Source: Burhinus oedicnemus
Taxonomy: Eukaryota; Chordata; Aves; Charadriiformes; Burhinidae
Length of the DNA: 64,000 bases
Assembly: GCA_008921705.1 (NCBI GenBank)
Contig: VFFE01006842.1
Span: forward strand, 641,321-705,320
Direction of reading: 5' to 3'
Below are positions 47,001-60,924 of this stretch, one piece after another. The translations under genes were made by a program, and so were the position numbers. The notes under the pieces were generated by a model, which was given only the letters and a program-made list of their open reading frames with translations, was not told where the DNA came from and did no database searches. The number at the start of each line of letters is the position of its first letter. Within the stretch, counting starts at the first letter, position 1.

Positions 47001-47189
47001 CATGACTGAAATAGGATGTCAGAATTCTCAAGCAGTGAAGAAATATTTAATTTTAGTTTATCGACAAAAACTTATTTATTTACGATAAACCAGAGTCAAA
47101 TGGAGCTGGCCATAAAATACTATTGATTTCAGAAAAAGGATAGAGCCAATAGGCTTTGTTTATAACTTTAAACAATTAATCTATTGATT
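44003..47189. other. Unannotated sequence
   Basis: About 3.2 kb with no gene. An 11-base C run lies at 45514-45524 and a 13-bp hairpin at 46346-46392. No repeat family recognised. Confidence 0.45.
46346..46392. repeat. Inverted repeat, 13-bp perfect arms
   Basis: TGCAGGAAGCAAA at 46346-46358 is the exact reverse complement of 46380-46392, with a 21-base spacer. It could form a small hairpin in RNA or DNA. No gene context explains it. Confidence 0.8.
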
Positions 47190-47400
47190 GATCTGTAGTA
47201 TATATCATATGGTATATAAATACGTTTTATGTTGTATAAATATATGTGTGTGTAGTAGATATAAGGAGTGTGTTTCTTAATTTTGAAGGTAAATATACAT
47301 ATACCTTTTGTATATATATACACACATATACATGTTTTACTTGTGTATATGTATATATACTCTAATATATATTTGTACATACACACACATGCAAGCACGG
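47190..47400. repeat. TA/TG/CA-rich microsatellite cluster
   Basis: Interrupted runs of TATATG, TGTGTG, ATATATAC and ACACAC over about 200 bases, ending immediately before a CR1 tail. Confidence 0.75.
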
Positions 47401-47406
47401 TCACAT

Positions 47407-47835
47407 ATAGAACCATAGATATCATGGATTCATAGAAAAATAGATTAGAATAAGCCTCCGGAGGTCTCCTAGTTCAACGTTCTGTGCAAAGCAGGTGAAT
47501 GTCAAAGAAGATCAAATCTAGCAGAGCTTTAGAAATGTGTAAGAGCAGACTTGAGCGGGGCCTCTCTGGCTACCTGTGCCAGTGGTTAACAGCTCTCATG
47601 GTGAACAGATTTTTTCTTTGTGGTTAATTCGTTTCCCTTGTTGCACTTTGCTCTCATCACTTCTTGTCCATCTACTGTGCATCTCTGAGAAGAGCTTGGT
47701 GCTGTCTTCTCTACAATCCATAATTAGGTAGTAAAAGACAATGATTAGATTACCCATTAGATTTCTCTCCTTCATCCTAAACAGACTCATCTTCCTCAGC
47801 CTCTAGATCATGTACTACAACCTCCTAAACACCTC
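47407..47835 (-). mobile_element. CR1 LINE 3' fragment, old
   Basis: Minus-strand CR1: decayed octamers at 47407-47440, 'gaggtctcctagttcaacgttctgtgcaaagcagg', then ORF2-end blocks. On the minus strand 'MSLFRMKERNLMGNLIIVFYYLI' is a diverged '[15 protein letters not shown]' region. Several substitutions per block show this is among the older CR1s here. The 5' limit near 47835 is approximate. Confidence 0.8.
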
Positions 47836-50306
47836 CCAGAAACACACACACCTTTTCCTATGAATTCTCAAGTTACAAGCTGAATTCAAACCTGACTGCA
47901 ACTTGGTGGTTACCAACACACACTCCCTGCAGCTTTTGACTGAAGAGCTTATGAGCAGCAAACAATATACATATATAAAAATATCTTAATCAAATTATAT
48001 AAAATAAAATTAACATCCAGTGCAATCTGGTTCTACTGCAGAGGGTAATATCAAAAGTAATCCTTAACCTCAAAGAATGGGATATTGTTCAGTTGCATTC
48101 ATATGACATTTCTAAGTTGTTACAAGGAAAATGCATTTGAAGGATATACCAAGATCATTATAAACTGAAAAACCTTAAAAAGCTGTGATTCATTTACTGT
48201 AGTAGCAATATAGTTAAAGCTGTTAACATTGTTGGCAACATTCTTAACTCTGTTAAGGCTCATCAGATAGCTGAAAAAATCTCGAGACACTCCAAAAAAA
48301 ATGGTCCGGGAAGAGAAATTGATTTTTTTCATGTTGTTTGGAAAAAATATGTATACTTGTCCTTGATCCTTATTCTCACTTTCTTGAGAAAACCTAAGTA
48401 GAAGATATGAGTTTCAAAGTAGTGATCACCATGTCACATCTATAGTAGACTAACAATAATAAAATCTGGCAGTGGCCCATAGAGTGACAAGACAACCATC
48501 TCTGTCTTGTGTGATCTAGTGAGCTTGTGGAGAATGGTGTCAAAATAACTAAGTGCCTCCTAAAAAGAGGCTGCAAAATCTGTATTTAGTGCTGGTATAA
48601 TACAGAATGTAAACAATGATGCGTAGGTTGCCACTGTGGATATTTTATTCATTTGAAAATTGACAGCAAGAACACTAACATTCTTAAAAACCGACATTAA
48701 GTCTTGCAGATTTAGACGCAACACAGATAAAACACCAAAAGGTGGCATGATTTGAGGTCACTGAGTTGCTGCCAGTTCTTCAGAATGATGTTAGCTTGTT
48801 GACAAAGTAAAATCACAGTATCACAGGATATAGCCCTGATGTGATGTTCTTAAGTCTAGAGAGAGACACATTGTGAAAGGATGGGTATCATTGCCTCAGA
48901 GCCATGGAAAAGACATCAGAAGCTGTGAGCCCTCTTTCACAAAAAGGTCTCTGGCAGCAGCCCAACAGCCAGCATAAGTCAGTCCCAGGACCCTGATTCA
49001 AGGAGAATCAAATCATCTGGTGCTGCTTGAAAGCACCATTGCCCACACATCAGGAGACCACCAATTATGCATCTCCAGAATTTCAGAATATTATTTAGTG
49101 GGTTGTGTATGTTTTTGAAATATTTTATTTCCCCAGTGGTTATTGTTGTCTGGTGACAGCCATTGTACAGCTGGTGAGAGAAGAGGTGGGTAATTGCACC
49201 TTCAAGTGGTGGTCCTGATTGCCGCCTGGAGCTACTCTGCATTGCAGAGGGCTTGTCTCACACAGAACCTGAAGTGCGTCCATCAGGTCCCTTGGCAGTT
49301 TAGAATTATTGAAGAAAGGGGAAAAAAGATAATTAAATCCTAGTCTCTGACCAATGCCTAAACTGTTACGTAAGCCTTCCTGTCTGTTTTCCTTTGGACT
49401 TTCAAAGTGGCACACAGCTGGAACTTGCTAGGAGGACGCTACTTCTGTGGATTCTTCCTTCTTATTACCCTTATTTATCAAAGAAACAGAAGACATAAAG
49501 CAGAAGATATAAAATCCCTGCATTCCCATTCATACAGAGAGAGAAAGTTTTCCAACAATGTATTCTTGGAGAGTGATTGGGAACAGGGATTCTATTCACC
49601 TCCTTTTCCCGTGTATAAGGGAATAGAACCAGGACCGTGTCTAGACAAACACAGAACTAACAAACACAACAAACTAGGGGAAAAAAAAAAAGGCACAGAA
49701 ATGGCAGTTAATTAATTTGTGTATTTCCAGCTGAAGTGTCTGATGGGAGAAAATAACCAATCATTACAGTTTTGTTGTTTTGGATTAGAGATATGTGCAA
49801 ATACTTGATTTAGTGGTGAAATTTTTTGATTTACGTTCTACTGAAGATAAATGTTATAACTTCAAAATTAGGCAGTATTATGGAAACAGATGGGATTTGA
49901 AATGAACAACAATAAAGTTAACTTCCAGCATAGAAAGACTGCATGTCAGCTTTCGAGCTAACTTTTCAGGACCATTAATAAGAATTACAGCATTCTTAAA
50001 TATGCAGTCTCAATGCATCAAAGCTTCCTATGGGCATCTTCTGCAATTCAAGCTTTATGGATCAGGCACTGGTTAGATATCTAAGAACTCTGCTGTTATT
50101 GAACAACAAATACAAGTGAAAAATGCAAAACTGTGTTTCTGCTGAGCTCATTACGAGTAAGGGCAGGGATAAGATTGTGTCTACTTACGGATGTTGGGAT
50201 TTGTCTTTCCACTTGACAATGTTTATTGCAGTAAGCTGAACTCACAGAACGACGGGATCTGTAGACATGACACACTGATTTGGCTTACAGGGCTGGAAGC
50301 AGACCA
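47836..50306. other. Unannotated sequence
   Basis: No gene or clear repeat. Open frames at 48979-49415 (minus) and 49407-49715 (plus) show no domain. 'aaatcacagtatcacagga' at 48810-48830 looks like a CR1 tail start but nothing CR1-like follows. Confidence 0.45.
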
Positions 50307-50345
50307 GTCCCACTGAGTTCTCCTCGGATTTATTTCAGTCCCCAT
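50307..50345. repeat. Possible half of an ancient palindromic repeat
   Basis: CCCACTGAGTTCTCCTCGGA followed by TTTATTTCAGTCCC resembles one arm of the palindromic type ('caatggagttactccggatttacaccagtg'). Very short and diverged; chance is quite possible. Confidence 0.25.
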
Positions 50346-53329
50346 CCTACGCAGCAGGAGCTGCTGTTTAGCTTCAGTCACGCAAGGAGTCCCGTTATTC
50401 AAAGGCATTGTTCAGGCCTCTGGGGGGCAGGGGGAAAGGAATGTTTCTTTGTGGAGAAAAGTTTGCCAGGTTCTCAATCTATGCAAAGAATTGCAGGCCA
50501 TATTTATCGGTTTTCTAAGCATGAAATTTGCAAAAGCGTCAAATCTGAATTTTAAGTGTCACTTTAAGTAGCTGTCAGACTTGATGCAAATACATCTTAT
50601 CATATGCAGTCACTCTTGAACTTTCTGAAATGTAAAAAATCAGAAGAAAACATTATTTCCTAAGATTATACCTTTGAATTGCTGGAAAAGATGGGAATTG
50701 GGTTCTTTGGCCCTTTTATGACAATAATAGCAACAAAAGCTTCTCAGGAATCTAATATCATAGATACAAACACAAATACCACCTAGGTTACAAAATACTA
50801 CAGTAAAATTACATCTTATGGGGGAAGGAAAAAAAAATATGAATTACTGAAATTATGAGAGATTAACAAGAAAACCCAAAACAAAACAAAAAAAAAAAAA
50901 AAAAAAAAGGAAAAGCCTAACTCTTTAATCCAGTTAGACAGGAGTTATTTTTGAAAAGATAGAATATATGCAAGAAACAGATCCAAACAAGTATCTGTGA
51001 AAGTGTAAAACTTTCTAAGGAAAATCCTACTGGCAAATCAAAGTAAAAATCTGAGTCATTGAAGAATTATTTCAACCTTTAATTTATTTACTAGTCGTCT
51101 TGATAACAAAAGTCTATGGGGCTCTGGTAGTTTGTCTGAAATATATCTCAGCTAGATCCACAATGTGAAAACCACCACAAGGAAAAATACCTACAGATAC
51201 TTAAAGGACAATAGAATATTTCATGTGTGTATATATATTTATATATATATTTATAAGGCAGGCTTCAACTGAAAGAAAATTTCAATAATGCTGTACTCTT
51301 CATGGCAGAAGTGAGCCAAGCTACCTGCTGTTAATTTCCAAATGTGTTAACTTTCCTTGCTACATTTTAAAATATACTTTCCTCATCACTAAGTTTATAG
51401 AGCTAATTCTGATTTCTGAGGCATTCTTAAGGAAACTTTTTGGGAATCAATTTTTATTTCTTGTTTTTCTAATTGTTATTATCATAAGTGAGATTAAGGT
51501 CTTCTTTTGTTGCTACTTACTATTTGTATTGCAATACTATCTAGAAACCCTGATTATAAGCACGTAAGAACCTATATTATGCTTCATGTTGTACAAATAA
51601 GCATTTTAAAAGTATGCCTGACCCAGAGGATTTACAGTCCAAGTAATTCTTTTGTGTTTAAGGCATTTTATATAGATTAGCTGGGGGATGATATTAGTCT
51701 GGGTTACACTAATGATTGAAGTACAGCCTAGAACAAGTAATTTTGTTTTGCTAGCCCTGGAATGAGAATAATATAATACAAACTCATCTTTCCCAGGAGA
51801 ATGCCAGATAAAATCACTACTAAATTCCTGTCTAGAGATTTAAACTTGTTAAAAAGGGTATAAATTTTAGGGTTTGTGATTATTAAGAGTTAATAATCAG
51901 CTGTCAAAACCAATTCATATGAGGCATGCATGAAAAAATAATAATAATTATATTTTTGACACATATTGACGTTTTCAAATTTATTTTTGTTTTGTATGTT
52001 TATAATTTCTTCTTTTCCCCATATAATAGAGCTATTCAAAACCCATAGGACGTGAATCTCAGTATGCCATGCTTTAGGTAAGTCTTGTTATTGCTCTTTT
52101 TCTCCGATTTCTCTACCTTAAAAACAGCCATAAGAATCAATATTGCCTCTTGAAATTACATTCTTTCGAGATATTTGTACTCATTTTATTTATGTATTTC
52201 TGATAATTTTGGTAGTTTATCTCCTTCTTGACTGGACAAAATTTTCCTCTGATCTAATCATAAACTCCACTGTTAAAGTCTTCAGCCGACTCCAGATGTG
52301 GTACACCTTTCTTAAAAAAACCCAAATAAAATAGAAAAAAAAAAATCCCTGTTTGTCTTACTTTATCTCCCTGTGTATTTCTGTGCTACCGCATTTATAA
52401 AAAGAATCACATTTATACTAAGGGCAGGGTACAGCGTGCTTTGTTTTGAATAGGTTATTTGTAGCATAATAATCTTGTGAATTACCAACATGCTGCAGAG
52501 CAAGGGGAAAATGTGATTGTGAAGGGCATGATGATGATTCAATTGGTTTTGTGGCCATAATGCATCCTTTCCAACTGGCATTTCAGCATTTGTTCTGTCT
52601 TTGTATGTATAATCTACTTTACTGTATATTCAGAAAGTCTCTCCTGTAGCAGCTGTGTGCTTTTTCTTTCATAAGAATGGTAATTGCCAAAGTTTGGAGT
52701 GAATGAAGGACCACGGGGTGGCTTGACCATTGTTCAGTGCTACCTTTGTATGACCCCTCTCCTGCCAGCAGCTTTGAGAGGCAGTACTGAATTCTCATCT
52801 TGCACTGTATCAGTACACAAAACATTGCCTCAGAATGAGGGACTGGTGTGGTCCTACCTCCTTATATGCCTACTATGCTGCTTCTACTTGTACCTTGTAT
52901 TCCTGGACAGCTCGGTTCACCTCAATGCATATTTGCTTCCTTCTCCATCAGAAAGTTTATGTTTCAGCAGCTTGTTTCTTCTTGTCATCCCAACTTATTT
53001 TAATCAAAATGCTTAAATATTGATGTAGTCAACAAACTGGAAGGATAGAAAGGGACATCTCCAAGAAGTGACTCAGCTAACCTATGTTGAAATAGAAACC
53101 ATCCTCTGGCAATACTTCTTACTTTACTGACTATGATGGAATCCATATAACCTCCTTACTTTAGAACAACAGTGTAAATGAGCAGGGCTGATTGACATCT
53201 TTTCTTCCCTTATTGGAGCTCAGAAACACATTTTTAAAATTGAATTTGGAGTTCTTTTCTGCACCTCTGTCCTTGAGGCACTGTTTATATATTAAGGTAC
53301 CTTGTTATCTGAGCATCAAAATCACACAA
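50346..53329. other. Unannotated AT-rich sequence
   Basis: No gene. It holds an A run of 21 at 50888-50908 and a TA-rich microsatellite near 51226-51255. Overlapping open frames at 52684-53023 show no domain and no clear splice context. Confidence 0.45.
50888..50908 (+). repeat. Poly(A) run of 21
   Basis: Preceded by AAAACAAAACAAA units. No processed pseudogene or SINE body is visible upstream, so I treat it as a simple repeat. Confidence 0.8.
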
Positions 53330-54110
53330 CAGAATCATAGAATAGTTTGGGTTTGAAGGGTCCTTTAAAGGTCATCTAGTCCAACCCCTCTGCAATGAGC
53401 AGGGACATCTTCAACTAGATCAGGTTGGTCAGAACCCCATCCAACCTGACCTGGAATGTTTCCAGGGACAGCGCATCCATCACCTCTCTGGGCAACCCAT
53501 GCCGGTGTTTCACCACCCTCATCATAAAAAATTTCTTCCTTATATCTAGGCTAAATCTTCCCTCTTTTAGTTTAAAACCATTACCTCTTGTCCTATTGCA
53601 ACAGGCCCTGCTAAAAGTTTGTCCCCATCTTTCCTATAGGCCTCCTTTAAGAACTGAAAAGCCACAATAAGGTCTTCTCAGAGCCTTCTCCTCTCCAGGC
53701 TGAACATCCCCAACTCTCTCAGCTTGTCTTCATGGCAGAGGTGCTCCAGCCCTCTGATAATTTTTGTGGCCCTCCTCTGGACCCACTGCAACAGTTCCAT
53801 GTCCTTCTTATGTTGGGGGCTCCAGAGATGGATGCAGGACTCCAGGTGGGGTCTCATGAGAGCTGAGTAGAGGGGCAGAATCACCTCCCTTGACCTGCTG
53901 GCCATGCTTCTTTTGACACAGCTCAGGATACAGTTGGCTTTCTGGGCTGCAGGCACACATTGTTGGCTCATGTCCAACTTTTCATCCACCAGTACCCCCA
54001 AATCCTCCTCAGCAGGACTGCTCTCAACCCCTTCACCCCACAGCCTGTATTAATACCAGGGATTGCAGGACCCTGCACTTGGTCTTGTTGAACCTCATGA
54101 GGTTCACGTG
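53330..54110 (-). mobile_element. CR1 LINE, 5'-truncated, 0.8 kb
   Basis: Minus-strand CR1 with tail octamers at 53330-53345 and the UTR 'tcctttaaaggtcatctagtccaacccctctgcaatgagcagggacatc', almost the same wording as the copy at 59040. On the minus strand from 54001 to 53678 one frame is open, with blocks '[27 protein letters not shown]', '[20 protein letters not shown]', '[21 protein letters not shown]' (in part) and '[11 protein letters not shown]'. An indel follows. Truncation is just upstream of 'CKVLH' codons near 54110. Confidence 0.94.
53678..54001 (-). pseudogene. CR1 ORF2 C-terminal remnant
   Basis: A 107-codon open frame covering the conserved region after the reverse transcriptase core. 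The normally invariant 'LEYC' reads 'LESC' and the frame breaks after 'SLERRRL'. It lacks any catalytic domain, so it is a dead fragment of the CR1 at 53330-54110. Confidence 0.85.
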
Positions 54111-57100
54111 GGAAATCAAAGATCCTAAGTTCCTATAGGCTTTAATCTCATTCACCTTCCTCTTGCCATTGCATAGCACAATCCCATTTTCTGTACAGCC
54201 TGTAGATTACACCAGTTTTCTTTTATTACCTAGCTAACTTGCTAGAAAAAATGCTGAGTGTTTGAGTGGCTCAAAACCAGGTGTATTGATTTAGGAGCTG
54301 ACAGGCTAAAGAGAACTGCTAATTATTCTGCTCTCTCTGCAGGCTATTAGGTCAGTAAGTAGGTCACATAATCTAGGTTTCTACATAGAGGTATCCACAG
54401 GTGCTGTAGGGGTCCAAGCTCCCACCACAGTCCATATGCGTCAATGTGGTAACAGAGAGCAGAGAGCTGCTCAGCTGCACTGTAGTCACACTCGAGACTT
54501 CACAGACAGACTGACTATGTATCTTTTTAAATATGGGTAAAATGTAGTTAACTTCAACACCTGGTTCACATACGAACACATCCATATAGTTCTTTACACT
54601 CTGGTGTCAAAATCTGGAGCCAGATCTATTCCCGTGTTTGATTCAACTGCCTTCACACGGGTGCTACATCCACCTTTTGTACCGTTTGAGGTGCTCGAGC
54701 CTATGGGTCTCCCACAACTGCTGTGATGTGCAGAACAATCTTGTGTGGGTTTCTTAGCAGTTCATCTAAAATGGTACTAGATTCCCACGGTTAGAAAGAG
54801 GGGTTGGTCCTGTTCAGCCCATGTGCAAAAATTGCTGTCTCACTTAAAACATGGGCTCCAGACCTCCAGCTCCAGCTTTTTGGGAACACAGTGTCAGCTC
54901 TTCACTTCAAACTCTTGATACTCCATGTTGTGCCTTAGGCACATAAAGCATACATCTGTACTAGGAAGCTACATGATGCAGAGCAGAGTTGAAGTACAGG
55001 CACTTGATAGCTCATATTTAATTTTTCTCATGTTCTTTAGCATGATTTTGGCCAATTAGCTCTCATTCGAAAAAAGCTGGGCACAATTTAACTGTGTGTA
55101 TGTGAACTAGTGTGATCTACATCAGCTGTCCTCAGAGCCTGAAAAATGCCCAGGGCCCTCGTTGTTTATTAAAGTGGGACAGCAAGAATGTAAGCAAGAA
55201 TTCAGTTCTGAATAGGAACATCCCATTTTCTGTGTGGGTTACGTGCTTATGTTCACATGTACTACTGTTGAATGAACAGAAAGATGAAGAATGTAAGTGG
55301 CTCACATGAATACTTTATTGCACACATTGCAGTGGACTCTGAAATATTATGATCTTCTTAATAAAATTTATATTACATGGTAATAGATGCTACAGAGCAG
55401 TAACTAAGAGGAAAAAACCCCACAACCTTCGTATTTGAAAGAGGTAATGACACACTGAGTGTATTAGGTTTTAGGACTACTTGAAAAGGTTGAAAGGGTT
55501 GTTCTCTTTGATATTGGCAGTGTTAACTGATGTAAAGAAGAGTATATTACAGCATTTTGTAAGTTTGAATTTCAAAGCTGGATCACTGGGATTGGCAATG
55601 CTTTTACAACACAGAACAAATAATTTCTGGCTAGACTTAATCCGTAACATGCTGTAATTTAAATCATGTAGGTGATTAAGTGAACTTACCAGAAAATTGC
55701 TTTTCACAAGTGCAATATGAAAGTGTAAGAGCTACACAGCTGACGGGCAAGTGCCGTGGCAATGAAGCAGCTCTAAGCAGAGAAAAGTTATTTTTAAGTT
55801 AATGTGGTTGGGGGTGTCAATAGAAAGAAAAGCAACTGGAATAGGGACAGTCTTTTGCTACAGCAACTTCAGAAGCTGATAGGGTATCTGCCAGTGAATG
55901 GAAAGGCCTCAGTTTCTCCACTGAGTGTTTTTTGTTTTGTTTTGTCTTCTTTTTCTTGAATTGAGTGATTCAACACAACTTGAAGGTTCATATTTCATAC
56001 TGGTACATCGTGCTTTGTGTGGTCTGATGACTGGATACAAACTGACATGCTGCACTGCTCACGTCACAAGCCGTCAGACTTTTTTTCTCTCTTTCGTCAG
56101 CCTGTAGGCACCACGTATTCTTTAATTTGCTCTTCTCATTGTAAGAAAATGCCTAATTCCAACTCAATATTCACCATTACAATACTTAAGAAGGTGTGTT
56201 AATAAGTAGCATATGATGGTTTTCATCATTTCTTGTTCAGTCTTTCAATTAACACATCTGTGTGGACAAGTCAAGGTGTAAAGTGAGAGATGTAGAATGA
56301 CCCAGGGAACTGGGTCAGTCCTGCAGCTACCACTAGCTATTCTTATGAAACAAAAATGATTACACAGAGGAATAAAACTCATTGAATATGTCTATTTAGT
56401 AGTTAAAAGCCTTTAAAACTTATACACCATGCTACAGTAAACTGTGAGGAGGAAATTGGCTTCCTGTTCTTTGCAATAGGTGAAAATACGAATGTTGAGT
56501 TTGAGCACAGTGTTATTTATGCACTAATATCAAAATTACAGCTATGTGCTGTGTGTGTCACTTCACAGTTGGAAATCAAATTATACTCCTGCTGGAATAT
56601 TGGCACATTGGTATCAGCTATAGCAGCTGCTTTGCCTTCTCTGACTTTTCTTACTGTTGCTGCTAATGAAAAAGGAGGCTGCTGTCGCTGCTCTTAACAG
56701 CACTGTTTTTCTCCTCACTTGAAAAGCAAGCAGACAGTCTGGGTCTTCTCATGGCACAAAAGGAAAGGAACATTTAATTGCTGCTGAAGTGCTTGTACAA
56801 AAGGTCACCAAACAATATAAGTTCTTATTTGGTACTGAACTTTGAAGTGAAGAATTATGGATTGTAGAAGGGATCCAGCAGTTAGTTGATGTACCAGATC
56901 TCGAGTACATAGAAAAGAAGGAGAAAGAAGGCTAAACTTGATGGGAGTTTCCTAGCAGGCCAGGAACAAGCTCGCCAACCGTTCGTAAAGGCAGTGCTCA
57001 TGAAGCACGTTTAAGCAAACCATTATAACTTTTCATTTGTGGCCTAATACAAGCACAGAGGAGGAGCACTGAGCAACAGAGTATGCAGAAGCTGTTGGTC

Positions 57101-57530
57101 TTAAACCTAGAAGAGTTATGTATTGGCAACGGCACAGCTTCTCAAAGACGGCACGAGGCACCAACTTAGAAGTACCTGAATACTTACGAAGTTTCCAAAC
57201 CCATCGTGGCTCAAGGGAATATTGAATATGCAGAAAGTCTTTACCCCATTAAGAAAATGCCAGGCCTTCTGGTGTTGTCAATGATTAATTAAAAACATGG
57301 ACTAGCTTCACCTTGCAAAAAATAATGTGTTACATATGGCAAAAGATAAATTGAGAGTCTTTACAAAAATGTAATTTTAAATTAATGTTGAACACAAAAA
57401 TAAACCTGCTCTTTACCTGAGGGATTTTGCCTGCTTCACATTAATAAAAAAATCAGTTGTCTAATCAATATAATAATATCACAAATTTTGTCTTCTAGCG
57501 TGGAAATATTCTTTTGAACTAAAGGAAGGC
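54111..57530. other. Unannotated sequence
   Basis: About 3.4 kb with no gene or repeat recognised. The part at 54370-54730 is less AT-rich than its surroundings but has no domain or LTR terminus I can identify. Confidence 0.45.
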
Positions 57531-57584
57531 TCTATTATTATTATTATTATTGTTGTTATTATTGTTATTATTATTATTGTTATT
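57531..57584 (+). repeat. (ATT)n/(GTT)n microsatellite
   Basis: About eighteen ATT-like triplets interrupted by GTT. Confidence 0.9.
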
Positions 57585-59039
57585 TGATTTCTTTGTCTCT
57601 GAGACTTTCTTGTTGTATTGTCATTGGTCTTATTTTTCTTAGGAGTTGGGAGAGATACAAGTGACACCTGACGAGCATTGCATGTTTGCTATAGTGCAAA
57701 GACATTTCCAGAAATGAGGCTTATTTCATTTCCGGTGCAAATCAATCCCACAGCCTTTCCATCTCACATACTTTTTTTCTTGCTTTTTTAAGTGTTTTCC
57801 CTCCTCAAGAATTTTGTGATATACACTGTATCTTGGCAACATGCAGAGAAAGAAAGGTAAAGTTTTAACTTTGTAGGAATAAAAGCAGAAATCATTGGCA
57901 ATGTTCTGATTTACACCAAGTAAGTATTTAATACAGAAACTTGAAAGGAAATTCAGACAACTCTTAGTCTTTATGCACCATCTCTACCCCAGCCCATCAG
58001 CAGATAGTTTGATATGATTCCTGCTTTTAAAGACGTATAACATGTTTAGCAGTAATAGCTTCATGTCTCCTTTGTACTAGCGGACCCAAACCAAACTTCA
58101 GGATATGCTGGTACTATTTATTGTGTACTGTATTGTGCACCTTTTCCTTTGTGCTTGATCAAAAAACCTGAACAAAAGTACCAGAAAAAAAGTCTTTGTT
58201 CTTTTAGCTCAAAACCCCAGCATGTAGTCCAGGTTCAATCCTTGGTGCTAATCAAAGTCCTTGTCCTCACACCTTTATGACTGTGTTGGCTTCTGACCTC
58301 TCCCATTTCACTACCCCACTCCTGGACATTATTCAGGGTTTGTGACCTGACGGGATCATCTGACCTGATGTATGACATTATCCCACAGTATTGCCTCAGT
58401 AATTATATCAATAAACATAGTTTTCTGAGAATTCAACTTTACATATATGAACTCATATTCTGTCTATCGATTCTGAGGGTTCTGTGGTATCTGATCAGAA
58501 ATCAGCAGTTCTGTTTCACAACAATTTGTTTCTCTTTCAGTCAAGAAGACATCTGCACCTAACAAACCTTCCTCTTAAAAAAATCTGGGAAAATAACAAT
58601 CCACTGAACTGCAGGGAAGGCTGTAATACTGCCTTATACTCACCAGTGACTGAAACGTACTTGTATTAAAATAGTAAGTAATGTGTCAGTAGATGGAGCT
58701 AATGAACATCCAGTTTATACCCAGAATTTTATAGGCTCAGTATACCCTTGCTCGTGACATGTATTAAACTTGGCTTTTTTCATCACCTGCTTATCCCAAT
58801 TAAAGCAGCTTTTGGAAGGTGTATTTAATTATCAGAATAAGACTTAGAGTTCTTAATCCTTTCTGATGACTGACCTGGTCTTCAGTTCTACCATTTATTT
58901 TAGCAGAATTTTGAAATCCTTATGAGCTTTGTATTTGCAGGTCTCTACCCTTAGATCCCTTTGATGAGTGGGCAAATGTATCTTGATCTGAAGCTTGATA
59001 AAGTCATAAGGTTCAGTAGCTGAAAAAATAATAGAGTTC
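57585..59039. other. Unannotated AT-rich sequence
   Basis: No gene or repeat recognised in about 1.45 kb. Confidence 0.45.
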
Positions 59040-59564
59040 CAGAATCACAGAATCATGGAATACTTTGAGTTGGAAGGGACCTTTAAAGGTCACCTAGTCC
59101 AACCCCCCTTCAATGAGCAGGGACATCTTCAACTAGATCAGGTTGCTCAGAGTCCCGTCCAGCCTAACCTTCAATGTTTCCAGGGATGGCACATCCACCA
59201 CTTCTCTGAACAACATGGTCCAGTGTTTCAGCACATTCAGCATAAAAAATTTCTTCCTTATACCTAATCGAAATCATCCCTCTTTAAGTTTAAAACCACT
59301 ACCTTTTGTCTTATTGCTACAGGCCTTGCTAAAAAGTTTGTCCACATCTTTCCTATAGGCCCCCTTTAAGTACTGAAAGGCAATAATAAGGTCTCCCCAG
59401 AGTCTTCTCTTCTCCAGGCTGAACAACCCCAACTGTGTCAGCCTGTCCTTATAGCGGAGACACTCCAGCCCTCTGATCATTTTTGTGGCCCTCCTCCTCC
59501 ATACTTCTTTTGAGGCAGCCCAGGATATGGTTGGCCTTCTGGGCCACGAGCTCACATTGTCGGC

Positions 59565-60894
59565 TCATGGCCAGCTTTTCATCCTCCAGTACCCACATGT
59601 CCTTCTCAGCAGGGCTGCCCTCAATCCCTTCATCCACCAGCCTGTGTTGATACTGAGGTTGCTCTGACCCAGGTGCAGGACCTTACACTTTACTTTGTTG
59701 AACCTCATGAGGTCTACACAGGCCCACTTCTCAAGCTTGTCCAAGTCCCCCTGGATGGCATCCTGTCCCTCAGGTGTGTCAACTGCACGACTCAGCTTAG
59801 TGTCATCCACAATCTTGCTGAGGGTGCACTCAATCCCACTGTTTATGTTATTGATGAAGATACTGAACAGTACTGGTCCCAATATGGACCCCTGAGGGAC
59901 ACCACTTGCCACTGATCTTCATCTGGACATTGAGCCATTGACCACTACCCTCTGGATGTGACCATCTAACCAATTCCTCATTCACAAAACAGTCCACCCA
60001 TCAAATCCATCTCTCACCAATTTAGAGAGAAGGATGTTGTGGGAGATCGTGGCAAAGGCCTTACAGAATTCCAGATAGACGACAACCGTAGCTCTGCCCT
60101 TGTCCACTGATGTAGTCACTCCATCAGAGAAGGCTACTAGGTTGGTCAGGCAGGACTTGCCCCTGGTGAAGCCATGCTGGCTGTCTTGAATCACCTCCCC
60201 GTCCTCCATGTGCCTTAGCATAGCTTCTAGGAGGATCTGTTCCATGATCTTCCCAGGCACAGAGGGAAGGCTGACAAGTCGGTAGTGCCCAGGGTCCTCC
60301 TTTCTACCCTTTTTCAAAATGGGTGCAATGCTTCCCTTTTTCCAGTCACTGGGAACTTCACCTGACTGCTGTGACTTTTCAAATATCATGGAGTGTGGCT
60401 TGGCAACTACATCAGCCAATTCCCTCAGGACTCTGAGATGTATCTCCTCAGGTGCCGTAGATTTCTGTATGTTCAGGTTCCTCAGGTGGTCACGAACCTC
60501 ATCTTCTCTTACAGTGGGAGGGACTTTGCTCCCCCTGCCTTGTGGTCCATCCACTTGAGGGGTGTAGGAAGAGATTATCAGTGAAGACTGAGGCAAAGAT
60601 TTGTTGAGTACCTCAGCCCTCTCCTGGTCTGTTGTGACCAGTTTGCCATTCTTGCTCATCAAGCGCGGGTATGCTTTCTTTGACCTTTCTTTTCTGGCTG
60701 ACATACCTGTAGAAGCCCTTATTATTCTTTTTGTCCCTTGCCAAGTTCAGGTGCAGCTGCACTTTGGCCTTCCTGACCCCATCCCTACACAACCAGGCAC
60801 CGTCCCTATACTCTTCCCAGGATACCTGTCCCTGCTTCCACTGCCTTTGCATTTCCTCCTTGCCCTTTAGTTTGACCAGCAGGTCTCGACTCAA
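59565..60894 (-). pseudogene. CR1 ORF2 reverse transcriptase remnant
   Basis: Minus strand. A 240-codon open frame (60704-59982) has '[21 protein letters not shown]', '[21 protein letters not shown]', '[17 protein letters not shown]', '[18 protein letters not shown]' and '[20 protein letters not shown]'. The last is motif A, where the family norm YLDFCKAFDTV has lost both Asp positions. The next frame (59912-59565) has '[19 protein letters not shown]' (motif B) and '[11 protein letters not shown]' (motif C, YADD-type with the Asp pair kept). A stop and a shift at about 59915-59980 separate the two. Upstream at 60894-60613 is the linker '[18 protein letters not shown]'. Confidence 0.92.
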
Positions 60895-60924
60895 GCATGC
60901 CAGTCTCTTGCCTTCCTTTCCCGA

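Noticed and set aside
48810..48832. CR1-tail-like 'aatcacagtatcacagga'
   Set aside because: The sequence that follows is not CR1 on the minus strand.
50888..50908. Poly(A) tail of a processed pseudogene
   Set aside because: No gene-like or SINE-like body lies upstream and no flanking duplication was seen.
52684..53023. Overlapping plus-strand frames in two phases
   Set aside because: Hydrophobic by composition, no signal peptide with a following domain, no splice sites that fit.
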